Origin: Adiantum capillus-veneris
Lineage: Eukaryota > Streptophyta > Polypodiopsida > Polypodiales > Pteridaceae
Assembly (NCBI GenBank): GCA_014529385.2
Contig: CM043958.1
Location: 123,368,817 to 123,432,816 of the forward strand
Reading direction: 5' to 3'
Length of the DNA: 64,000 nt
Both the position numbers and the translations under genes were made by a program. Position 1 is the first letter of the stretch. Every line of letters begins with the position of its first letter. Shown piece after piece: positions 12,541 through 24,248 of this stretch. The notes beneath the pieces were generated by a model. It ran no database searches and was not told where the DNA came from. It saw only the letters and a list, made by a program, of their open reading frames with translations.

Positions 12541-14963
12541 TTTCAAAAAGCTTGCCCTCAATGGTTTCAGTCAGATTGTTACTGAGAAGCTTGAGAAAAA
12601 TAACTACCCTGCATGGAAGTTCATAATAACAAATTTCCTAAAAGGAAAAGGTTATTGGGACTATGTAGAAGGAGACAATGAAAAGGAACCAGAGATTCCC
12701 GAGGCAAATGCTACAGCAGAACAAAGGAAAGCTTTGAGGGTCTGGCAACAAGGCCAGATCAAAGTGATGTATTGGCTTTCTATGAGCATCACAGATGGCA
12801 TGATGGGCTATCTACAGGATGCTGAAACCCTCGCCATTGCATGGAAAAACTTAGGCAGAGTGTTCGAGGTGAACACCAAGGCCAGGAAGCTTAGCTAAAT
12901 CAGGTTAAGAGGAACAACCTCTCCATCAATGATTATGCTTTGAAGATCAAGAGTATCATCGAGGCTCTTGGATCTATTAAAGTCTCAGTGGAAGACGATG
13001 ACATTGTCCGTGCATGCTTGGATGGTCTAGGAGATGAGTATGTACATTTCAGGTCTTCCATGAATAGAAGAGACGACATCCCCGTGTTCCAAGATTTGAT
13101 TTCTATGCTTATTCTTGAGGAGAAAAACCTTGACACATCTTCTTCTCATGGTAGAAATAATTCTGAACAGGCCTTCTATTCTAACTCCAATAGAGGTAGA
13201 GGTAGAGGTCGTGGTCAAGGCCCAAGTGGTTGCAAGGGCCAATTTTGAGAAGGTCAATCAAATCAAAACAATACAGGTGGCAGGGGAAACCAGTCTCAAG
13301 GCAGGGGGAGTGAAAGAGGTCGTGGTGCAGGATCAAGCAGGCAGCAACATACTGCAGCTAGCAGAGAATGTTGGAATTGTGGTGAAAGAGGTCACATGTC
13401 ACGTGACTGTCCAAAGGGAAAATCAAGTGGAAAGAGAGAACAGAGCAACTATGCATCTACTAGCAGAGATGCATATGACAGGAAAAACGAGCGCATGTTT
13501 GTTATGCAGCATGTAATGAATACAATGTCTGCAGAGGATTCCACCCAAGATGATGTTTGGTATGTGGATTCAGGTGCCTCTAATCACATGACGTCTCGTG
13601 GAGAGTGGTTTAGAGATATGCGCAAACCAGATGTGTCAGGATATGTGCAGACAGGAGATAACACAACTCACCCCATTGCTCATGTAGGGGACATACCTCT
13701 AAATATGAAGAGTGGGAAATCAAAGTACTTAGCAGATGTACTTCATGTCCCAAACATTACAAAGAATCTTGTTTCTGTTGGACAAATGGTTGAGCAGGGT
13801 TTGCAGGTTCGCTTCAATCCAAATGGCTATTATGTAGAAGATTTCCAGAATGGCTGTAAGCTGATCACAGAAGGCAAATGTGTGGGCAGAATGTTTACGC
13901 TGAATGTAGACATGCCTGAGGTAAAAGCTGCATTATTTGCACAGGGCACATGTGTTGTGGCTGATGTTGACATTTGGCACAAACGCATTGGCCATATCAA
14001 TGAGCAGAGATTGCGCAGCATGCAATCAAAATAGATTGTAAAAGGTTTGCCCAAATTCAAGGTCGATGGTATGCATAAAGTGTGTGCAGCATGCCAGTTT
14101 GGAAAACAGTCAAAGGGCTCATTTCCACATGAGCGCAATGTATGTAAAAAGCCACTTGAGGTGGTGCACACAGATGTTTGGGGTCCAACCAATACTGCAA
14201 GTATACATGGTTGCAGGTATTATGTCTCTTTCATTGATGACCATACAAGGAAAGTATGGGTCTACTTCATGCGTACCAAAAGTGAAGTGTTTGGTCACTT
14301 TCAGGACTTCAAAGTCATGATTGAGAAGGAGACAGATATGCAAATCAAGACATCGAGGTCAGATGGAGGGGGAGAGTACTTCTCCAACGATTTTTTAGAT
14401 TTTATGCGAATGCATGGTATACGCAGGCAGTTTACATGCAGATATACTCCACAGTAGAAGGGGGTCGCAGAAAGAAAAAACAGGCACATTGCAGAGGTTG
14501 CACGTGCATTGATGAATGAGAAGAACATGCCTCATCATTTCTGGGCTGAAGCTATAAATACAGCTGTGTACATTATGAACAAGACACCTATAGCTGCGGT
14601 GCATGATGTAACACCTGAGGAAAGTTTACAGGTACAAAGCCTGATTTGGCACACTTGAAAGTGTTTGGCTGCATAGCTTACGTGCATGTACCAGATGAGT
14701 TGCGTAGGAAATTGGATCCTAAAGCAGAGAAATGTATTCTTGTGGGATATTCCCTTGAACAAAAGGGGTACAGGTGCTACAATTCTACTACACGAGAATT
14801 ACGAGTGAGCAGAGATGTAGTCTTTGATGAGATGAGCAGCTGGTACAGTAATGCACATGGCACTATTGGGGCTGATGTAAAAGATGATGTGGTTGTACAA
14901 AATGTGAGGCCACAATCACAGGTTTTGAGTGGACCACAAGAGTCGTCTTCTCGTGGCCATTAG
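12541..14963 (+). pseudogene. Copia gag-protease-integrase, decayed
   Basis: Gag (UBN2-type) resumes at 12541 and breaks by frameshift near 12895, then continues to a stop at 13246. A zinc knuckle CWNCGERGHMSRDC lies at about 13372-13413 and the protease active site WYVDSGASNHM at about 13558. The pre-integrase domain (WHKRIGH at about 13975, then CAACQFG at about 14088) is followed by the integrase core (VHTDVWG, then FIDDHTRKVW). A stop at about 14456 replaces Asn in the usual QQNG motif, and a frameshift near 14620 precedes HLKVFGCIAYVHVP. The protein then runs to a stop at 14963 with no reverse transcriptase. In a functional element these domains form the capsid, process the polyprotein and insert cDNA. 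This copy cannot. Confidence 0.9.
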
Positions 14964-15311
14964 GAAATTTCAGAGGTCATTTGGAGGGCCATATGAAGAG
15001 AGAGAAAAATAGAGCGCGTCCAATGAGCATGAAGGCTACGTTACGTAGGAAAGTACGTGGAAAGACTCAAAAAATAGGAAAATAGCATAAAACTTTCACG
15101 AATCTAGGATTGTAGCATAGTAATTTCCTTCCTTTTACCGAGCTTTTAGGTGCTTGCATGTGGTCCCACTTCTGATATTCTCTTATGGTCATTAACGTAC
15201 TGGAGGGTGACCATTAAGCCTGCACAAGATATTGGAATTCTAAAACACTTTCCCTCCATTAGAATGATTTCAAAGTGAATCTCCCTCCACTAAATCTTTT
15301 CTCTGAGAGCT
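14964..15311 (+). promoter_or_regulatory. Upstream region of the 15312 gene
   Basis: There is no gene here. It is the junction between the truncated Copia element and the next gene, so the promoter of the latter must lie here or inside the Copia remnant. I see no clear TATA box. Confidence 0.3.
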
Positions 15312-16673
15312 ATGGCGTCCACGTCTTCTCGCCCAAGAGGCTCCAGGTGTTTACTGTCTCTCACACCAACAACCAACAACTGCACTTTGCCTAGAAGGCC
15401 AAGTAGTAGCATATCCTCAATTACAATACCAGCTTCAATAAGTGCAGAGAACCAATGGGTTGGACAAAGGATAAACAAAGGTTCATGGGTCCTCATGCAA
15501 CCAAGAAGACCCAAGAGGTCTAGTGGTATCAACGTTTACCGCTCAGCATGGAAGGCCAGAGTGTTGGATTTCAAAGTTGAAATCTGCAAAAGATCTGTAA
15601 AGGAAGTTCTTGTTCAGCATGTGTTTACCCATCCTGAGGTGATAGCAAACGGTGGAAATGTATCATATATACATCAACCACGTTGCAATTGTAAGTACTC
15701 TTGACATGTGAACTTACTGATACTCTCATTATAACTTTTCTTATATATTTTGCAATGTTTCTCCCCGCTTGTTATGAGTAATGTCTCCATTCTTCACAAC
15801 TCAATTACATTAGATTTGTCATTTATACTTATTGATACTCTTAGTTTAACTCTTCTTATATATATTGCAGATGTTTATCCCTCTTCTTATGAGCAATGGG
15901 AGCCTGTGGAGTGCATAATAGGCCTCTTCCATGTTGTTCATGCCCACATTGGTTCTCTAAAGTATTCAGAGAGGAACAGCAAAAGACTGGCTGATGAGGG
16001 AATCTTTTTTTATGACCACTTTTACCAACTCAGCTCAGGGAATAAGAATGGCATGTTGGTGAAAGTGCCTCTACCAACCGATTGGAACACTGTGGACTGG
16101 CCAGTTCCCGAGGAAAGAATGGTGGAGGCAATGCGAAGTAAGCTCTACAAGGATATACAAAGGTCTCTACGTAGCTCTATTCCTACCAAACTGGTTAGAA
16201 TTGCAAACTTCTGTCCTGTTGCACTCTTCATAGAGCTGTTTCATAGCTACAACATCCGAGTTACAAAAACTATGTTCATGTGCAAGTCATTTCAGCAGTC
16301 ATCCTATGACAAACTTCTTGACAAAGGATGGTATGCAAAGGAAGAGATTGGTTTACGGTGCGAGGTCGCGCTTGATACTCTAGTTGTCAAGTACATGATT
16401 GCAAGCCAATCACTGTTACTCTCGTTTTGGTATATGCGATCACAAATGCTCAACGGTAAGTACATTCCTATGGACCAGGTTTCTGCAAGTTTGGAAGATA
16501 ATCCTGCTGTGGATGTGGAAGTGATTGATAAAGAGCATGGCCTACTATTGGTGGTTGCAATAAGGGAGCTATGCAGTCTTCAGCATTTGCGGCATGACAT
16601 CATTGAAGAGTCAATGGACAAGGACCTATCAAATTTTTCCTTTTTCCTGGCTGGCCGTAAGGTGATGCGGTGA
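15312..16673 (+). CDS. Two-exon gene, possible BAH-domain protein
   Basis: Exon 1 (15312-15690) ends at GTAAGT and exon 2 starts at 15871 after TATATTGCAG. The join keeps the frame and gives 393 residues. An N-terminal Ser/Pro-rich stretch is followed by INKGSWVLMQP and, across the splice, YPSSYEQWEPVECIIGLFHVV. This order of a GDxV-like strand, a central arm and a serine-then-VExIIG end resembles the bromo-adjacent homology (BAH) fold, a chromatin-binding module. That is a tentative reading. The C-terminal 250 residues (such as KLVRIANFCPVALFIELF) are unknown to me. The gene converges on the minus-strand histone-protease-phosphatase gene, their stops being about 320 bases apart. Long open exons with a canonical intron argue for a real or recently active gene. 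Confidence 0.65.
15714..15900 (+). repeat. Duplicated intron 3' end with a dead acceptor
   Basis: The segment around the real acceptor (ACTCTTCTTATATATATTGCAG then ATGTTTATCCC) is preceded about 120-125 bases upstream by a near copy (AACTTTTCTTATATATTTTGCA then ATGTTTCTCCCC). The upstream copy lacks the G of the AG acceptor, reading GCAATG, so only the downstream site can be used. Confidence 0.75.
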
Positions 16674-16852
16674 AGGGAAAAAGATATTTTGTGCAAAGAG
16701 TTGGATGGTCGGGTTGAAGTAGTGTCAATGTAACAGATATTCTTGGGAACCCAAGTGCATACAAATGACTTTCAAGACATGAAGTTTATTGAGCTCATTT
16801 TTCAATTGTGCCCTGTGAAAAAGTGTGCTTGAAATACATTTCTTTACCACGT

Positions 16853-16965
<113 letters not shown>

Positions 16966-16992
16966 AGACAAGACAAAGACATGATAGAAGAG

Positions 16993-19754
16993 TCATCTTA
17001 ATTCATTAGAAAGTACAAACTCATCCGTGAACAATGGACTGAGATACAATTTCTGTAAGTATGGAATCAGAATGTCTTCAAGGTAAAAATCGAAGGAATG
17101 CCCCTCGAAAGAAGTTGGTGAGACAGTTGTTCCCGACGGATTTAGTTCTCCCTTTTCAGGAGTATCATCAATTAGTAGTGTATTAGTTGCATCAAAGGGT
17201 ACACCGATTTGGCTAAACGGTTTGTACAAAAGAGGTAAGTGTGGTTTTTTAGGGTGGTAGTGGCCCTCAACGGTAACGCATTTTCTTTGATCATACAAAA
17301 AGGCAAAATCTGACGTGTGAGCGTGGCATACACTGCAAACTATTGCAACTAGTGGCGACAAGTTTTGTCTTTGCATTGAAGACCATATGGCAAATCTGAA
17401 GCGCGGAAGAAGAAACTGAATAAATTCCTTGGTTCCTGGACGAACCACGACTCGACAAGTTCCCATCCGAAACGTTTGCAAATCCTCAAAGGGTCCTCTG
17501 TCACCGAGAGGCACCCGCATCAGCAGCAATCCATTGACGTCCAAGATAATCAACCTCTGTAAAAGTTGAAAAGTACATATAAGTAGTTAGAAGCTGAACA
17601 TATTTTGCCATACTTGAATAGACATTACCGGAACAACCGTATCTACAGGTAGCAAGGGTCCATATTGGGTCTCTGTAGTGTTCATGTCGTTGTTGCTCTC
17701 CTCTGATTTATCTTCATAGTCATCATTCACATCTTCATCAGGGGTCTCCCCCATGGCTCTTTCTGCCTCATTCAAGGTTTCCTCCAAGGTCTTTTCGTCT
17801 CCCTCGGTTGATCGGCTTGCCTCATAAATCCTTGCCTGATCCATATCATTTTGCTCATCCCTAGGCCTGCTTTCCTCATCCATATCCTTTTGCTCATCTA
17901 TAGGCCTGCTTTCCTCATCTTGGGTTTCAGCCATAGGCTCTTTTGGCTCCTCCACTAGCTGACTTGGCTCTTTCATTGTCTCCTCTGGTTGTACCTTAGC
18001 ACCTTCCATAAGCTCATTTGACCTTTCCTCATCCTCGGCTCTTTCATCTTCTGCTGATATGACCCCCTCGGCCCGTTGTGATTCCACTGTATCGGATATA
18101 GGGGTTTGTCGTGGTGGCACGTCATGTTTTGTTAGATCAATAGTGCGCTCATCCAAGCCGCTATCTTCAAGCTCTCTAGGGCTAGACATAGTAAGCAGGT
18201 GTTGTATTAAACTTACCTGGTATCTTTGCAAATAATCATATGTGTAGTTTTTTAAAGCACTCTGCAAAATTGAAAGACCACATGGTGAGAATTCTTTTAT
18301 AGACTAAACCAAAACTAACTGAATGCATTGCCAAATGGGTACCTTAGTCATGAAAGGTTTTAATGCAAAGTAGCTTTGCAGGACATATTCTGCATGGAGA
18401 AGACATCTCCAGCCGCAAGAATTTCCATCGGTTTGATTTGGGACAGGTACTTCTTTGATTGGGACCTTGTATAGTTCATACCTTCCACATAGCTTGCCAT
18501 AGGCAAGCAACAACCTCTTTATACAACTGCACAAAGCAATGTCAAGATGTTAGCATGAGGCTTCAAATTTACATGGATATCTATAAGAAACACTTTCTGA
18601 TACAAAACACTTACAGCCTAATTTCAGGGTGGGTTCCTTCTATTGAATTGAACACCCACACTGCTGGTTGGTCAACATCAAGGCATATGAGACTCCAGTG
18701 ATGGTTGTTCTCATATGGAAATATGATCACAGTAACTTCCAGCATAGCACAGTGGAGAAACCAACTCTCAAAGGTCCCAGATGGACTGTTCTTTTGTCTA
18801 ATAATCACTGAAATTTGTGGATCAAGAAGAAACACCTCTGTGTGAGTGTGCAGTGGGAGTTGACTTTTGATCAGGCTGCAAAGACTCTACCTGAGTTAGC
18901 AAACCTATTATCTGAGTTTTCAAAGCTAGCAAGATAGTAACACTTACTTAAGACAAGCATAGATAATTGTGTCTGAAATCTGAGCATCTGGATTCTGCAA
19001 TTAATTAATGTCCACTTTTTCCATCTACAAATGGTATCTCTGCAAGCAAACCATCCTTCATTGAAAGTAGAGTTTCTTGATTGCTTGCCTCTATGGACAG
19101 GGTCACATTGCACTCTGTTTGCCTTTGGGACTCCACTGCTACTTTTGCTTTCTCCTTAAGCTCTGCTTCCCTCATGTCCTCTGTTTGGCGAGCAATAGTC
19201 TCTGCCCTTGCCCTTGTATTCACATCATGTGTGACATCTACAACTGTGAGTTGTGGCACTAGCTCCGGGGGGTATAACAAAATTTCCCTCATTTTCTTAT
19301 CCTTGCAGACATTCGGGACCAGTAGTTTGTCATACCTCCACCTTATTCTTTTCAGTGTCTCACTATCTTTGTCCATTATAGTAACCCTGTGGGCATGGGC
19401 TGCAACAATGGTCATGTCACTGAAGTACTCCAGTAGGAAGTCCTCTGCTGCTTCCTGTAGAGCCATTAATGCCACCACCTTCCACCTTTTGGTGCCCCAG
19501 GTAGCTTCATCACATATGGACCTCACCATCCTCTGGAAGGGCAGCTTTGGTATGCATAAATCTACACATTTCTGTGCCTTTCTGATTTCTCTGAAAAGTC
19601 CCATGCACGTTTGCAACTTCTTCATCCTTGGCCCTTTCAGAATTTTATTTGGTTTTCCAAGTCTTTTCTTTGGGGTTGCAGATCTGCTACTTGCTTTAGA
19701 TGCTAATCCTGGTCCCTTGCCTGCCTTCCTTGCAGTGGCTTTTGTTCTAGCCAT
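16993..19754 (-). CDS. Histone H3-like / Ulp1 protease / FCP1-like phosphatase fusion
   Basis: Six exons join in phase: 19754-19029, 18994-18948, 18875-18615, 18526-18343, 18261-17629 and 17556-16993, predicting 804 residues. Residues 1-140 match histone H3 end to end: a tail starting ARTKATARK (K4 and K9 kept), then FREIRKAQK, KLPFQRMVRSI, ALQEAAEDFL and HAHRVTIMDKD. Residues 243-406 are an Ulp1/SENP (C48) cysteine protease: His317 in HHWSL, Asn334 where Asp is usual (FNS), Gln376 and Cys382 in QTDGNSCGW. Residues 407-617 are acidic with a repeated DEESRP..DEQ.DMD unit. Residues 618-804 are an FCP1/NIF HAD domain: ILDVNGLL, RPGTKEFIQFL, IWSS and LIDDTPEK. The second Asp of DxD is Asn. Introns 2-5 are 72-88 bases with good sites; intron 1 would be only 34 bases, so the first join is the weak point. 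Without it the H3-like exon ends alone at 19005. Confidence 0.78.
18995..19028 (-). other. Putative 34-base intron 1
   Basis: The interval starts GTAGAT, ends AATTGCAG and has an ATTAATTAAT stretch that could hold the branch point. Removing it keeps phase and links the histone exon to the protease exon. It is well below the usual plant minimum of about 60 bases. A larger alternative using the GTAGCA near 19150 would also be in phase. Confidence 0.35.
19029..19754 (-). other. Histone H3-like exon
   Basis: This is exon 1 of the fusion gene. The first 140 codons cover tail, alpha-N and the whole histone fold without gaps of note, followed by about 100 residues of charged, probably helical sequence absent from ordinary H3. 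ATG at 19754 gives MARTK, the canonical H3 start. Another in-frame ATG twelve bases upstream would add MYSE and is less likely since it spoils the H3 N-terminus. The tail is diverged beyond K9 (no KSTGGK), and loop 1 reads ATWGTKRW, so it is a variant, not a core H3. It could also be expressed alone as a 250-residue protein. Confidence 0.8.
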
Positions 19755-19777
19755 CTCACTGTACACCTAAAGAAGAG

Positions 19778-19863
<86 letters not shown>

Positions 19864-19908
19864 TTCTATAGCTTAGCATATTTAAATAGAGAGAGAGTGA
19901 GAGAGCCC

Positions 19909-19977
19909 ATTACTAAAGGCGCGCGCGGAGCACGTTTTTACCTCAACAAACACCTCCGCACGCCGTTAGTATAGGGT
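19909..19977. repeat. Hairpin unit A (CTAA(A/C)GGCG..GCGGAG arms)
   Basis: Left arm CTAAAGGCGCGCGCGGAG and right arm CTCCGCACGCCGTTAG are inverted copies around a loop of about 23 bases. The unit is bounded by CT microsatellites. Confidence 0.8.
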
Positions 19978-19988
19978 AAAAATAAATA

Positions 19989-20054
<66 letters not shown>

Positions 20055-20063
20055 AATGCACAG

Positions 20064-20122
20064 TACTAACGGCGCGCATAGAGACATGCACACCGGTTAT
20101 GCCTCTCTACGCGCGCCTTTGG

Positions 20123-20126
<4 letters not shown>
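20064..20126. repeat. Hairpin unit B
   Basis: Left arm TACTAACGGCGCGCATAGAG pairs with right arm CTCTACGCGCGCCTTTGGTA, with only three changes. The unit is flanked by CT on the left and GA on the right. Confidence 0.85.
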
Positions 20127-20160
<34 letters not shown>

Positions 20161-20162
<2 letters not shown>

Positions 20163-20216
20163 GCGTGTGTGTGTGTGCGTGCCTATATTTGTGTGTGTGT
20201 GTGTGTGTAAGTTATA

Positions 20217-20254
<38 letters not shown>

Positions 20255-20370
20255 TTTGTGTGTGTGTGTGTGTGTGTTTGTATTTTTAAGATGTGTGTCT
20301 GTGTGTTTGTGAGTGTGTGTGTGTGAGTGTGTATGTGTGTGTGTGTATGTGTGTGTGTGTGACTGTTTGT
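20161..20370. repeat. (GT)n microsatellite
   Basis: Long GT runs are interrupted by TTTGT, TATTTTTAAGAT and similar. The tract lies in the shared upstream region of the two divergent genes. Confidence 0.95.
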
Positions 20371-20509
20371 GTGGGTTGTTTGTTAAGACTGTGCTTGGTA
20401 CTGTGACAGAAACAAAGATAGAGAGATAGAGGCAAAGGCAGAGGGAGAGGCAGACCTTCGTTATGTCGATGGGTCGGCTTGCTGTCGGAGACGCAGACGA
20501 CGGCTCTTG

Positions 20510-20580
<71 letters not shown>

Positions 20581-20772
20581 ACTCACTCTCTTTCACGAGG
20601 TGTGGTTTTTCTCTCTCTTGACCTCTTTATATGACGTACAAAAGTATACGGTCTCAATAATGACCACACGTGTGACAACATGCAAATATACTCTAATTTA
20701 TAGTGACACGTGGGGCGCCGCTGTGTGTATCCGTTATAAGTGTGATTTTGAGAGAGAGAAAGAGAGAGAACA

Positions 20773-20806
<34 letters not shown>

Positions 20807-20826
20807 ATAGAAAGAGAGAGAGTGAT

Positions 20827-20863
<37 letters not shown>

Positions 20864-21021
20864 TAGAGAGATAGAGAGAGAGAAAGAGAGAACAGATTGT
20901 GAGAGAGATAGAGAGAGGGAGAGACACAGATTGAGAGAGAGATAGAGAGAGGGACTCCTTACTCTTAGAGAGAGAGAGAGGGAGGGAGAGAGACAGAGTC
21001 AGTTTGACACACAAAAAAGCA
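20371..21021. promoter_or_regulatory. Intergenic region between divergent genes
   Basis: The start codons of the minus gene (19754) and plus gene (21022) are about 1.27 kb apart. This part contains a pure CT array (about 20513-20577), a short unique stretch with CACGTG-like motifs (ACACGTGTG, GACACGTGGGGC) and dense GA arrays (about 20753-20996). It probably serves as a bidirectional promoter, but no experimental or sequence proof of transcription start exists here. Confidence 0.45.
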
Positions 21022-23286
<2,265 letters not shown>

Positions 23287-24227
23287 TGTTGAGACAGCAG
23301 AGGATCACACCCACATTTTTGCTCACACTCATCATTTTTGTAACCATTGATTGTAATAAATGTCTTTCCGACATTGATTTTGAATTGAGCCATTCATTAA
23401 GTAACGGGACTCAATTGAGTTTCCAGCTTGTAATCCCGAAGTAATTTCACTTGCTGATGTAATTAGTTAGAGATGTTCTCACCTCCAAGGCTGAGGTATA
23501 TAAGCCAAAGTTTTGTAACCTAAGGGGATTCAGATTATTAATCAAAGTGAGTTTTTGAGCGCCGTGACTGTGTCTGAGAGAGAGTGAGAGAGAGAGAGAG
23601 AGTCTTATCTACTTGCTACGCGAGCTACGGAGCCGCCATTGGAGAAGCGACACCGCCATTGTGTTAGCAACGGCGAGAGCTACGCACTGATACCAAGAGT
23701 GCGCGCTATCGGCTTCTATGTGTGGTAAGTTCCTACGAGCTTCGGTGTGAGTTTTCTTCCAACTCGTGTGTCGGAATAGAGCGTGCAGCATATCTATAGA
23801 ACCACAAGAGTAGAGCTACACATTAGTACCATCGGGGTCAAGTTTCGGTCACCTGTATTTTTCGGCCTGTCTTCATACGCGTTTACCGCACGGAGTGATT
23901 ATAGGTTGATTTTGCAGTTCAAGTCTTTAGGGTGTTGTTCTTACCTAGTGCATAGACTTCCCCTTGAGTTTGAGATCGATTCAATGATTCTAGATCCTGT
24001 TTCGTATAGCATTCGTTCGTAGTACGGATTTCAGTCACTTGCGTATTTTAGAACTTAGATTTGATTTCCTTAGTAGTGATTGTCATTAGAAGGTCGAGTA
24101 GGTGATTTGACACCCACCTAGTTGTTTCCATGCACCTGCGGGTCAAGCTTCATCCTCGTCTGACAAATTCTGTTGTTGGTTGAGTTCTCGCTATTTAGCT
24201 TCCGCTAGCGGCGTAACCGCCTTAACA
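23287..24227 (+). repeat. LTR of a Gypsy-like element (about 941 bp)
   Basis: It begins TGTTGAGACAGCAG immediately after coding sequence of the upstream gene and ends GCCTTAACA before a primer site. A TATA box (GGTATATAAGCC) lies near 23491. No partner LTR was found in the window, so the start is inferred from the TG and the end of coding similarity. Confidence 0.65.
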
Positions 24228-24248
24228 TTTGGCGCCGCTGCCGAGGAC
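24228..24248 (+). promoter_or_regulatory. Gypsy-type primer-binding site
   Basis: TTTGGCGCCGCTGCCGAGGA immediately follows the LTR end and matches the TGGCGCCGxTGCCGxGGA form used by plant Gypsy elements of the Athila/Tat type. Confidence 0.85.

Larger units (their letters stand above)
9918..14963 (+). mobile_element. Truncated Copia retrotransposon
   Basis: Order: LTR 9918-10239, primer site, gag start at 10488, a foreign insertion from about 10516 to 12540, then gag, protease, pre-integrase zinc domain and integrase to 14963. Reverse transcriptase, RNase H and the 3' LTR are missing, so the element is cut off inside the integrase C-terminal region. Stops and frameshifts are present throughout. 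A second LTR of the same family, also 322 bp, stands alone at 35783-36104 in the opposite orientation. Confidence 0.88.
19776..20160. repeat. CT/GA microsatellites upstream of the fusion gene
   Basis: CT arrays lie at about 19776-19861 and 19990-20050, and a GA array at about 20126-20159. The first begins only about 20 bases from the start codon of the fusion gene, so it would be in the 5' UTR or core promoter. A TATTTAAATA stretch lies just beyond it near 19878. Confidence 0.9.

Noticed and set aside
19081-19770. 229-codon plus-strand ORF
   Set aside because: It is the antisense shadow of the H3-like exon, which has clear protein similarity on the minus strand.
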